Source of the DNA: an uncultured Prevotellaceae bacterium
GTDB lineage: Bacteria > Bacteroidota > Bacteroidia > Bacteroidales > Muribaculaceae
DNA length: 64,000 bases
Assembly (NCBI GenBank): GCA_900541935.1
Contig: UQLZ01000006.1
Span: 1-64,000, forward strand
Direction: 5' to 3'
Shown: in pieces, positions 1-8,283 of the stretch
Layout of the letters: each line of letters opens with the position of its first letter
How positions within the stretch are numbered: the stretch's first letter is position 1
Notes under the pieces: generated by a model
Databases searched by the model: none
Told to the model about the DNA's origin: nothing
The model's input: only the letters and a program-made list of their open reading frames with translations
Translations under genes and position numbers: made by a program

Positions 1-189
1 ATTTTGTCCTTATAATAAGTAGTAATTTTTGTAACGCTTATTTAGGACTAGTCACTCCGCGGATACACTTACAATGTATCCCCACAGACATTTGATATTC
101 AATATGTTGCACAAATTAAGTGTAGGGACATTTTGAAAAAACGTCCATGATCGCGTAATCAGAAACAAATTTTCGATTTATCCGTCCAC

Positions 190-282
190 GGGCTGAAAGC
201 CCAACGGTTCACCAGCCTGGGGCAACGCCCCAGGAAAGCATCACCCAACCAAATGACGCTCTGTAGGAGCAATGGGTTTTAT
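190..282 (+). repeat. Dispersed intergenic repeat, copy A
   Basis: A block with a short inverted motif (GGGCTGAAAGCCC), then CCAGCC, a GGGGC..GCCCC hairpin, and the conserved tail CTCTGTAGGAGCAA followed by GGGTTTTAT. The same order of motifs recurs at 10747-10837. Upstream lie other small hairpins, including GGATACA/TGTATCC arms at 61-67 and 75-81 and a GTAGGGAC...GTCC stretch near 122-146. No ORF of note. It looks like a non-coding interspersed element of hairpin modules; its function is unknown. Confidence 0.6.
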
Positions 283-284
283 AG

Positions 285-493
285 ATTGTGATTGCTAAAG
301 AAAATAATGTAACAGAAATGTCAAAAGATTTTGATATCAAATTTCCGACTGTTGAAATAGATATATAGACGAACGAATCTATTTTGTTTTTGAAGGAGAA
401 GAAGATTTTAACAACTTAATAGAAAAGCTAAACTATCAAGAAATCTTGAATCAATTATTAAAGACCAAAAGCAACGAAGATTTATTTAATTAA
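285..493 (+). pseudogene. Decayed coding remnant in two frames
   Basis: Directly after the repeat, one frame reads an acidic, lysine-rich peptide (from residue motif IAKENNVTEMSKDFDIKF) and stops at a TAG at 366-368. The next frame continues the same character (ERIYFVFEGEEDFNNLIEKL ...) and ends at a TAA at 491-493. The switch near 363-367 fits a one-base shift in a gene whose 5' end is now occupied by the repeat. There is no good start codon. I do not recognise the family. It could also be chance coding-like sequence. Confidence 0.35.
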
Positions 494-554
494 GTCTTTA
501 TAATATGTTCTATTAAATTTAAGATGAAGCATTAAAAATGCTTTCTTAAGCAAT

Positions 555-593
555 ATCAGGGCTGCGTAGATTAAAATCATACGCAGCCCTGAT
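555..593 (-). terminator. Hairpin 3' of lpxB
   Basis: A 14-bp perfect stem (ATCAGGGCTGCGTA paired with its complement) with an 11-nt loop starts 3 nt beyond the lpxB stop. The U-tract on the minus strand is weak, so termination may be inefficient or the hairpin may serve as mRNA end protection. Confidence 0.5.
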
Positions 594-596
594 TGT

Positions 597-1741
597 TTAT
601 TTTAACAAATCTTTTACTATCTCTTTTGCGGCGGTTTCGGCGCTGTCATTAGTACCCAAACGCTCGGATATCTTTCTATACCCTGCATCCATTTTCCTCC
701 ACTGCGGGGAATCATAGAGCAACGGTTCTAGTTCTTTTGCTATTGCGTCTGGCGTACATAGGTGCAACAGCATTTCTTTAACCACTTCCTCATCGGCAAT
801 AAGGTTAGGCAACGAAACGTATTTCACTTTCAGAATCTTTTCGAATAACTTATAAGCCAACTTTGAACCATTTGCACGATAGCAAACTATTTGCGGCGTT
901 CCAATTATTGCTGTTTCAAGAGTTGCCGTTCCAGAAGTAACAAGGGCAACCGCTGACTGCGCTACCAAATCAAAAGTATTTCCCTCAATCATAACAGGCT
1001 TGGCATTAATACCTTTCGCCTTCAACGCTTCTGCATAAAATTCCTTGTCAATATTGGGGGCAGAAGCAATAACAGGCTGGAAATTGGCAAATCTCGCTGC
1101 TGCCTGATACATTATCGGCAAATTGTTGCGGATTTCCCCCACGCGGGACCCTGGCAACAAAGCGATTATAGGCCGGCGGTCTGCAGTGCCTGCTCGCTGC
1201 AATATCTCCTCAAAGGAAAGGAAATGCCTACGGGCTTCTGCTATCTCATTGGCTGTTGGGTTGCCAACATAATCAACCTGATAGTTATGCCGCTTATAAA
1301 ACTCTGTCTCAAATGGCAATATAGAGAAAACCTTATTAATATACTTCTTTATATCCTTTACCCTATACTCCTTCCAAGCCCATACTTTAGGTGAAATGTA
1401 ATAGTATGTCTTTATCCCCTTAGAATGCGCATACTTGGCGATTTTAAGGTTAAACGAAGGGTAATCGATAAGTATAAGGGCATCGGGCTCAAACTCGTCA
1501 ATTGCCTTCTTTGTTGCTTTCATATTTCCTAAAATCTGCGGCAGGTGACGCAAAACCTCGGAAAATGCCATATAAGCCATTTTCTTGTAATGGATAATCG
1601 GAGGCACTCCTGCAGAGGCTTCCATAAAGTCACCGCCAAGATATCGAACTCCGCTTTCGGATCATTTGCTTTCAGCGATGCTATCAGTCTGCCAGCATGC
1701 AGGTCACCCGACGCCTCGCCTGCTATTAGGAAATATTTCAT
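597..1741 (-). CDS. lpxB: Lipid-A-disaccharide synthase LpxB, interrupted by a one-base frameshift
   Basis: LpxB joins UDP-2,3-diacylglucosamine and 2,3-diacylglucosamine-1-phosphate to form the lipid A disaccharide at the inner membrane. The N-terminus (MKYFLIAGEASGDLHAGRL, with the family's GEASGD motif) runs from 1741 to about 1640 in one frame. The rest, from GDFMEASAGVPPI to the C-terminus, is in another frame. At 1636-1642 the minus strand reads ATCTTGGCGG; one more T (ATCTTTGGCGG) would give the family-typical FGGD and a continuous protein of about 381 residues, the usual length. Downstream motifs such as PGSR and SGTATLE are intact. The gene lies behind asd but past the asd terminator. 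A sequencing or assembly error is likely because the gene is normally essential; true inactivation is the alternative. Confidence 0.85.
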
Positions 1742-1752
1742 ATCGTGAGAAT

Positions 1753-1795
1753 ATAAAAAACGGGCAAAGGAGAAATAGTTACCCCTGTTGCCCGT
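1753..1795 (-). terminator. Rho-independent terminator of asd
   Basis: On the minus strand an ACGGGCAA / TTGCCCGT stem with extra inner pairing is followed by a run of six T. It sits 16 nt after the asd stop and just before lpxB, so lpxB must rely on read-through or on a promoter I cannot see. Confidence 0.75.
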
Positions 1796-1810
1796 AGTAT
1801 TTGTTTTAAA

Positions 1811-2818
1811 TTATTTCTTGTTTGCAATCATATAAAGTGCAATCTGAACTGCATTCAATGCAGCACCCTTCTTGATTTGGTCACCAACGAGCCAGAAAGA
1901 AAGTCCGTTATCGTTAGTAATATCCTTGCGGATACGGCCAACATAAACAGGATCTTCGTTTGCAACAAAAAGTGGCATTGGATATTCCTTATTTTCAGGA
2001 TTATCAACAACAACCAAGCCCTTGCCAGCCTTGAAAGCTTCTCTTGCCTGCTCAACAGAGATTGGTTGCTCTGTTTCCAACCAGATAGCCTCACTGTGGG
2101 CACGCATTACTGGCACTCTGACACACATTGCACTAACGTCAAGATTTGGAGCATGCATGATTTTCTTTGTTTCATGGAACATCTTCATCTCCTCTTTTGT
2201 ATATCCGTTTTCAGTGAAAACATCGATATGAGGGATAACGTTGTATGCCAACTGGTATGCAAATTTCTCAACTTTAGGCTCCTTTCCTTCAGCAATATCC
2301 TTATATTGTTGGATTAGTTCATCCATTGCAGCAGCACCAGCACCGCTCGCAGCCTGATATGTTGCAACATGAACGCGGCGAATTGGAGAAATGTCATTGA
2401 TAGCCTTAAGAGCAACAACCATTTGGATTGTTGTGCAGTTCGGGTTAGCAATGATATTGCGAGGCGTATTAAACGCATCTTCACCGTTAACTTCCGGAAC
2501 AACCAAAGGAACGTCCTCATCCATACGGAAGGCACTTGAATTGTCAATCATTATAGTACCATACTTAGTGATTGTTTCCGCAAATTCTTTTGAAGTGCCA
2601 GCTCCTGCTGATGTAAATGCAATATCGATACCTTTAAAATCGTCATTGTGGCAGAGTTCTTTAACCTTATACTCTTTACCTCTAAAGGTATATGTTCTTC
2701 CTGCACTGCGTTTTGAACCGAATAGATGCAACTCATCTATCGGGAAATTTTGCTCGTCAAGAACTCTTAAAAACTCTTGACCTACGGCTCCACTGGCCCC
2801 AACAATAGCGATTTTCAT
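1811..2818 (-). CDS. asd: Aspartate-semialdehyde dehydrogenase
   Basis: Reduces aspartyl-4-phosphate to aspartate semialdehyde with NADPH, the branch point to lysine/diaminopimelate, threonine and methionine. The 335-residue protein starts with the nucleotide-binding GASGAVGQEFL and carries the active-site cysteine in NPNCTTIQ and a later ETKKIMH histidine region, all family hallmarks. I use the internal ATG at 2818 because a longer ORF start (2866) would fall inside the -7 promoter box at 2864-2871. Monocistronic by its own promoter and terminator. Confidence 0.95.
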   Translation of the reverse strand: MKIAIVGASGAVGQEFLRVLDEQNFPIDELHLFGSKRSAGRTYTFRGKEYKVKELCHNDDFKGIDIAFTSAGAGTSKEFAETITKYGTIMIDNSSAFRMDEDVPLVVPEVNGEDAFNTPRNIIANPNCTTIQMVVALKAINDISPIRRVHVATYQAASGAGAAAMDELIQQYKDIAEGKEPKVEKFAYQLAYNVIPHIDVFTENGYTKEEMKMFHETKKIMHAPNLDVSAMCVRVPVMRAHSEAIWLETEQPISVEQAREAFKAGKGLVVVDNPENKEYPMPLFVANEDPVYVGRIRKDITNDNGLSFWLVGDQIKKGAALNAVQIALYMIANKK

Positions 2819-2863
2819 CTTCTTAATTTTTTCTTTAATTTTATCAATCATCAAAATTGTTTG

Positions 2864-2895
2864 CAAAGTTACTCAAAATCATACAATTAAAACAA
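2864..2895 (-). promoter_or_regulatory. asd promoter
   Basis: Minus-strand TAACTTTG (2864-2871) matches the Bacteroidetes -7 consensus TAnnTTTG, with TTG at 2893-2895 and a 21-nt spacer. It decides the asd start at 2818. Confidence 0.7.
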
Positions 2896-2952
2896 CTTAT
2901 TTGGAGAAAAATAATTTTTATTGTTTTTTTCAATAAAAAAATTGCAGAAAAA

Positions 2953-2984
2953 TTTGCAAAAACAAAAATTACGCATTAACTTTG
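2953..2984 (+). promoter_or_regulatory. tRNA-Asp promoter
   Basis: TTTG at 2953-2956, a 20-nt spacer and TAACTTTG at 2977-2984, ending 18 nt before the mature tRNA. This is a textbook Bacteroidetes sigma-ABfr promoter. Confidence 0.8.
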
Positions 2985-3002
2985 CACTCGCAAAACAGCA
3001 AT

Positions 3003-3076
3003 GGTGTGGTAGTTCAGTTGGTTAGAATACATGCCTGTCACGCATGGGGTCGCGGGTTCGAGTCCCGTCCGCACCG
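3003..3076 (+). tRNA. tRNA-Asp(GTC)
   Basis: Full cloverleaf: 7-bp acceptor GGTGTGG/CCGCACC with one G-U pair, anticodon stem ATGCC/GGCAT-like around loop CTGTCAC with anticodon GTC, and T-arm GCGGGTTCGAGTCCCGT. Discriminator G at 3076. CCA is not encoded. It is transcribed alone between its own promoter and terminator. Confidence 0.95.
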
Positions 3077-3077
3077 C

Positions 3078-3107
3078 AAAAAGACCGAGTTATCTCGGTC
3101 TTTTTTT
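3078..3107 (+). terminator. Terminator of tRNA-Asp
   Basis: AAAGACCGAG / CTCGGTCTTT stem with a TTAT loop and seven T, immediately after the tRNA. Confidence 0.9.
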
Positions 3108-3310
3108 ATTTGTAATAATGTGCTACATATTTTTATGGGCAACCGTTTGCTACCACTTTTGCAATATTACAAGAACTGGCTCTTTGCTCTCGTGCGAGGC
3201 GGCTCGATTAAAAACAAACCCTATATTAACCTTACACCAATTTCATACAGCAGTTTGTGAATTTTATTCTAACTGCGCAGACGATATCCAAAATATTTTA
3301 CCTATTCACA

Positions 3311-3348
3311 AAAAATGGGTTGCATCAAAAAATTGACACAACCCATTT
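3311..3348 (-). terminator. Terminator of the DUF5689/TonB receptor operon
   Basis: AAATGGGTTG / CAACCCATTT outer stem enclosing an inner arm with GCATCAA and TTGACAC. It lies 18 nt after the stop of the 3366 gene. The inner part is almost the same as in the tRNA-Pro terminator at 20483-20520 while the outer stem differs. Spans 3111-3310 between here and the tRNA terminator hold no convincing gene. Confidence 0.65.
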
Positions 3349-3365
3349 ACTAATTTACCTAATTT

Positions 3366-5489
3366 TTACTTCTTAAATTCCTTCAATTCCTTAATGCCAT
3401 TGATACCAAATACTTTCATCAAATCACCTTTTACAGTAATCTTCTGGCCAAGCATTTTTGGGTTATCCTGCAAGTTAAGAGCGTCGCGGATTGGACCAGA
3501 GGAGAAGCCTACAGAGTAGCATTTAGTAACATCCTTAACATCTGGAGAATCTGCTACAAGAACATTAAGTCTCTTTGCCCCTTCGCTGTCGAACACAGCA
3601 GAAGATGCAGCGTCAGATGTAGAAGCGTAACCAACAATATAACCAGTAGCCCAAACATCATTACCGGCTACGCCTCCAATAATGTCGGCTGCCGTATAAG
3701 GCTTTTCAAGAGAGCCGTCATTATCAGAAACGATAGGAGCATCAGCACCCTTCTTACCTACAAGAACGTCGTCAATACACCAAGTTGCATATTCAGCATC
3801 TTCTGTTGCCTGATATCTCCAACCAATCCAGATTTTGCCAGAGTATGCACTCAAGTCGATATTACCAGAGTTCACCCACTCACTATAACCTGAACTTGGA
3901 GCAACTGGCAACTTAACGTTAAGTTTAGTCATCTGACAGTTAGGATCAGCAGGATTGTTTGAAGTAAGGACGTATACTTCGAAAACAGACGTTTTGTTAC
4001 CATAACCATTCACTTGAGCACGGAAGTTAAGCACCTTTTCAGCAAGTCCGCTAACATTGATAGCAGGAGTTATCAACCAAGTATCAAAAGGAGCCTTACC
4101 CTTAAATCCAGTAACAGAAGCATAGGTATTGTTGTCCTTGTCAAAAAACTTCAAGAACCAGTCCTTGTTACCTTTAACCCTTTGCAAAGTCCAGCCTTTA
4201 GCAACAAGATTATTGATTTCGTTTGAATATGTGTCAAAGTTTTCATCAATAGAAGTTACTGCAGCAATGCTTGTGAAGATAAATTCGCCTGCAGAACCGC
4301 CGTTGCCAGTGATACCAGCCATACCGTAAACCTTTTCCAAGTTACCCTTCAATGATATTTCAGCACCAAGGTTATCAGGACTAACTGGCAAATTCACTTT
4401 TTCTCTCAACTCAGAGCCTTGAACCAAGTCCATAACGATACACTTAGTATAATCATTAACATTAGGGGCGTCAGCAATAACGATAGTGTTAGGCAATGTA
4501 AACGGAGCCTTCCACTCAATGTCACTGTTAGAAGTGATTTCAGACTTACCAGGAGCCAAAGCACCTACAATATATCCTTTCACCCAACCGCTCTTGCCTT
4601 GACCTTGTGCAGCAATAGCAGAAGCAACACTAAACGGTTTGAATTCAGAGCCTTCTTCTGGTTCTGGGAAATCGCAGTCTTCGTATGAGCGCAAAGTCAA
4701 CTGCCAACTGCCATTGAAATATCCAAGAATACCAGTAACAGAACCTTCGCCAACAGGAAGAGTCTTTGAATAGAAATTAGCGTAACCGCTTGTACGAACA
4801 GCAAGAGTTGCATTTCCATCAGTGATGTTTTGTGACTTAGTCACCTCTTCTTCAGCGAATGTAGCCTTACCACCGTTTTCAAACTTAACGTTTTCAAATC
4901 GAACGAGTTGGCTTTGCATCTTGATAATACCTTCTTTTGTTGTTGGCAATTCTCCAATCGTTGTTACAATAGTATTTATTTTGTCAGGCTCCGGCATGCC
5001 ATTAGGCTGAGCGTGTAGTTTGAAATGCTCAAGAGGCATAAATGTTGTTTGCCAACCGAATTGCTCCTTATATTCCGGCATACCAAACTGCTGCAATCCT
5101 GCATATTTACCGATATACATGTCAGTAACGTCGATAACGATTTCCTGACCTGGTCGATAGAATGTGTAAAGACTGTTTTGGTTAATAGAGAACGTGATTG
5201 CCGCTGTTTCGTCTTGGATAACGAGATTCTTGTAAACATTACCAGCCTCGTCAGAAGAAATCACACGACCTTTGATGACAACGTGCTCTCCACTTGCCGT
5301 TAAGCCAACAGTATCAACACCATTGTTGTCATCAAACCAATACTGGTTCTTCAAGTCATAGATAGAGGTATTTGCCTCAATGGTTGCTTGCGGAACATAC
5401 ATCGGAGGGGTATCCCAATCATCTTCGCAGCTTGTGATACCTGCCGCAGCGAAAAGCAACGCTGTAAGATATAATTTAAAGTGTTTCAT
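3366..5489 (-). CDS. Multidomain surface lipoprotein, DUF5689-like with OB-fold and choice-of-anchor J-like domains
   Basis: A 707-residue secreted lipoprotein: signal peptide with lipobox GITS-C21, then the acidic EDDWD sequence common after the Cys of surface-exposed Bacteroidetes lipoproteins. Residues about 25-280 resemble DUF5689. Two DUF6359-like OB-fold stretches follow, around 285-400 and 595-705, each with a WVKGYIVG / WATGYIVG core. Between them, about 420-585, is a choice-of-anchor J-type beta sandwich (WLITPAINVSG, WIGWRYQ, WCIDDVLVG). It is last in an operon with a TonB-dependent receptor and an endonuclease/phosphatase-family protein, so it probably acts as the outer-membrane partner that binds substrate. 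Domain names are from recall and the substrate is unknown. Confidence 0.75.
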   Translation of the reverse strand: MKHFKLYLTALLFAAAGITSCEDDWDTPPMYVPQATIEANTSIYDLKNQYWFDDNNGVDTVGLTASGEHVVIKGRVISSDEAGNVYKNLVIQDETAAITFSINQNSLYTFYRPGQEIVIDVTDMYIGKYAGLQQFGMPEYKEQFGWQTTFMPLEHFKLHAQPNGMPEPDKINTIVTTIGELPTTKEGIIKMQSQLVRFENVKFENGGKATFAEEEVTKSQNITDGNATLAVRTSGYANFYSKTLPVGEGSVTGILGYFNGSWQLTLRSYEDCDFPEPEEGSEFKPFSVASAIAAQGQGKSGWVKGYIVGALAPGKSEITSNSDIEWKAPFTLPNTIVIADAPNVNDYTKCIVMDLVQGSELREKVNLPVSPDNLGAEISLKGNLEKVYGMAGITGNGGSAGEFIFTSIAAVTSIDENFDTYSNEINNLVAKGWTLQRVKGNKDWFLKFFDKDNNTYASVTGFKGKAPFDTWLITPAINVSGLAEKVLNFRAQVNGYGNKTSVFEVYVLTSNNPADPNCQMTKLNVKLPVAPSSGYSEWVNSGNIDLSAYSGKIWIGWRYQATEDAEYATWCIDDVLVGKKGADAPIVSDNDGSLEKPYTAADIIGGVAGNDVWATGYIVGYASTSDAASSAVFDSEGAKRLNVLVADSPDVKDVTKCYSVGFSSGPIRDALNLQDNPKMLGQKITVKGDLMKVFGINGIKELKEFKK

Positions 5490-5522
5490 ATCTTTATTTT
5501 TCTTTTATTGTTATCGTTTGTG

Positions 5523-8258
5523 TTAGAATCTGATACCCACGTTGGCAAATACTTTGATGCCTTGTGTGTAGTAATATTTATTGGCGTATTTATTAACATC
5601 ATAGTTTGTATAGTCAAACCTGTTTTGTTGGAAACCGCCTGTCTGAATATTTTTCTTGTTGAGAATATTGTTTACGCTCAAGTTAAAATTAAGAGAAAGT
5701 TTGCGGTTAATATAGATAACCTTACCAACGCTCGCGTTTAGCAAGAATACATCTCTCAACTTTTCCTGACGAGTAATTTCCTCTATCTTGTCATAGAATT
5801 GCTGCTCATTTTCAACAAAAGAACTCAAACCTTCCATTTCCATGTGGCGGAGAGGAGAAAGTTGGATATAGGCATCACCCATCCAAACAGCATTCAACTC
5901 AAGGAACCACATCTTCGGGGCATTGTAGTTCAAAGATAGCGAACCTGCTGTCTGAGGCACTCCGCTAACATAATAGTTCTTCAAATAAACAGTATTCATC
6001 TGGTCTTCGATAGCACCGTTTTCAGCACTTCTTAGTGCAGTTGGACGGTTCTTATACTGATATTTTGAGATTGTTCCGGCAGCAGTCAATGTCAAATCAG
6101 GAAGAATCTTGTAAGCAATACCCAACTCAACACCTTTGTAAGTTTTATCAACCCCTGTCAAAGCATAGTTTACAAATGTTGACAAACCATCGTCGTAGAA
6201 TGCTGTCCTTTCAACTGCATCGTAGAAATTAGTCCAGAAACCGGTAATTGCACCGTGGAACTTTTGATAACTGAAAGTATAAGAAAGGTCTGCTGACAAT
6301 ACATTCTCATTATCATAATCGATAGCAGTATCCTTCACACGAGGAGCGATATATACGTTATTGGCGTATGGGGCACGCGAACCGTAAGAAGCGTTAAGCG
6401 TGAAAGCATTGCGGCCGTCGATTTTGTAAGTAGCGCCCACTTTTGCCATTGCGTTGCCGAATTTATGACGTTCTCCCAAGCCGAAAGAGTTTTCAGGAGC
6501 ACGACCATTCTTCATCTTTCCATCGCGTTGGAACTGAGTATAGGATGCTCTCACACCATAGTTGATGTCCCAATGAGCGAGGTTAATGTTATTCTGCAAC
6601 CAAATATTTGCAATAATTGAATTGATATTATAGTCATATCCGAATCTGTCGCCTTTCTTTACCTGACGGTTAGGATTGTTCAAGTCATTTTGAAGCATAT
6701 CCTTATTGTCTGGGAAGTCTCGTTCAGCATATTTGTCAGTATCCAACCAGTAACAGCCACCCATAAGGTCCCTGACAGTCTTATAGTACGATGCTTGTGT
6801 ATAGTTAAAGCCAACGCCGGCCTGCAATGTCATAAAGTCATTGATACGATGGTTGAGAGTAGAGTTGAAGATAGCGTTCTTCTGGTTGCTGTGACGGTTT
6901 TCAAGGATATAGTTAGAGCCCTTGTAGTCGCCTTGCGGCCTGTTAAGGTCATAAGCATTTGCGTTATACATTGCATACCAGTCAAGTTGACGCATATTCT
7001 CATCGTTTTGCCATAGGTTTGTATATAATTCAAAAGCCTCTGGATTATCTTTATAGTAAGATGGGAGTCGACGGTAATAATCAGGTCTCGGGTCAGCAAC
7101 GTTAGCCCAATTAATTGCTGAAGATGAGTACATTGAATAACGGAATGCACCTGCTGTTGTCAAAGTAGTTCCTGATTTGGGTTTCCAAGTCCAGTTAACA
7201 ATGGCTGTAGGGTCAAAGGACTCCACAATTTTTGCAGAGCGTTTTTCTCCTTCAAACCAACCCCAGTTAGGGTTATACATATAAGAATCAGCCAACTGAT
7301 AAGCCTCTTCATAAGAAGCAGAACTTGTTGCTCTTTCTGTTGGAGCACCAAATGCTGTAATGCTTAGGCTGTGGTTCTTGTTGAAAACTTTTTCCAAAGA
7401 AAGGAAAAGACCTCCCGAATGGTAGAATGTACCTTCTGTAATACCTTCCTTGCTATATCTTCCGATAGCCGACATTGTGAATGCCCATCCGTTTTTGCGG
7501 AGACCTGTTGAGTAGGTAATCATACCGCGAAGCATATATGCACCGTTTGTATATGAAACAGTACCGCGGAAACCTGGAGCGTAATCTGCCGCATTGGTGT
7601 TGATATTTGTTGCACCACCAATTTCTCCAAGAGAGAAATTGCTGTTAGCAAGACCAACGCTGATAGACTTGTTCTTAAAAGCCTGGTTCATACCGCCAAG
7701 CATTGAGTAACTGAAGCGGCCGCGAACTGCGTCAGTAAATTGTGCACCGTTTATAAACATTTGTGAATATTCAGAATCATATCCACGAAAACGGAAACGC
7801 ATCGCACTGAAATCATAATTTGATGCTGAATAATAGACATTGTCAGACGCACCTGATAGCATTCCAATAGACTGGTCGTTACCTTCCTCATCTTCCAATT
7901 GGTGCTCGTCTAACATAAGTGTGCCGTCGGTGAAATAAGAGCCTTCTTCGCTGGTTTCTATTTTGATTTCTCCAAGTTCCTCTACAACATTACTAACGAT
8001 TGTAAGTTCCTTGATAAAATCAGAATAACCGTATGCGATAACGTTAACAGTCTCTTTTCCCGGCGTTGCATTAGAAATTAGGAAATCGCCGGCAGGCCCG
8101 GTAGTTGCACTAATCCCTTGCTCCTGCAAGAGAACGGTAGCACCCGCAACCGGCACGCCAGATCCGGCGTCAACTACAACACCCCTGACCCCGGTATTCT
8201 GTGCAGATACCGGCAGCACTATTGTGATGAGTAGCAATAAAAATAGTTTGACTTTCAT
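5523..8258 (-). CDS. TonB-dependent outer-membrane receptor
   Basis: A 911-residue protein with a signal peptide ending SAQ, a carboxypeptidase regulatory-like domain at about 22-110 (GVVVDAGSGVPVAGATV), a plug-like region (FRGYDSEYSQMFINGAQF) and a long beta-barrel ending in an aromatic residue (VGIRF). It is shorter than classical SusC proteins and has no SusD partner; the adjacent lipoprotein may take that role. It lies 33 nt upstream of the lipoprotein and 25 nt after the nuclease-family gene on the same strand. It should take up a ligand across the outer membrane with energy from TonB; the ligand cannot be read from the sequence. Confidence 0.85.
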   Translation of the reverse strand: MKVKLFLLLLITIVLPVSAQNTGVRGVVVDAGSGVPVAGATVLLQEQGISATTGPAGDFLISNATPGKETVNVIAYGYSDFIKELTIVSNVVEELGEIKIETSEEGSYFTDGTLMLDEHQLEDEEGNDQSIGMLSGASDNVYYSASNYDFSAMRFRFRGYDSEYSQMFINGAQFTDAVRGRFSYSMLGGMNQAFKNKSISVGLANSNFSLGEIGGATNINTNAADYAPGFRGTVSYTNGAYMLRGMITYSTGLRKNGWAFTMSAIGRYSKEGITEGTFYHSGGLFLSLEKVFNKNHSLSITAFGAPTERATSSASYEEAYQLADSYMYNPNWGWFEGEKRSAKIVESFDPTAIVNWTWKPKSGTTLTTAGAFRYSMYSSSAINWANVADPRPDYYRRLPSYYKDNPEAFELYTNLWQNDENMRQLDWYAMYNANAYDLNRPQGDYKGSNYILENRHSNQKNAIFNSTLNHRINDFMTLQAGVGFNYTQASYYKTVRDLMGGCYWLDTDKYAERDFPDNKDMLQNDLNNPNRQVKKGDRFGYDYNINSIIANIWLQNNINLAHWDINYGVRASYTQFQRDGKMKNGRAPENSFGLGERHKFGNAMAKVGATYKIDGRNAFTLNASYGSRAPYANNVYIAPRVKDTAIDYDNENVLSADLSYTFSYQKFHGAITGFWTNFYDAVERTAFYDDGLSTFVNYALTGVDKTYKGVELGIAYKILPDLTLTAAGTISKYQYKNRPTALRSAENGAIEDQMNTVYLKNYYVSGVPQTAGSLSLNYNAPKMWFLELNAVWMGDAYIQLSPLRHMEMEGLSSFVENEQQFYDKIEEITRQEKLRDVFLLNASVGKVIYINRKLSLNFNLSVNNILNKKNIQTGGFQQNRFDYTNYDVNKYANKYYYTQGIKVFANVGIRF

Positions 8259-8283
8259 AATAAAACTACGGGTTAATTAATTA

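Noticed and set aside
2982..3260. ORF over the tRNA-Asp gene
   Set aside because: It crosses the tRNA and its terminator and looks like no protein.
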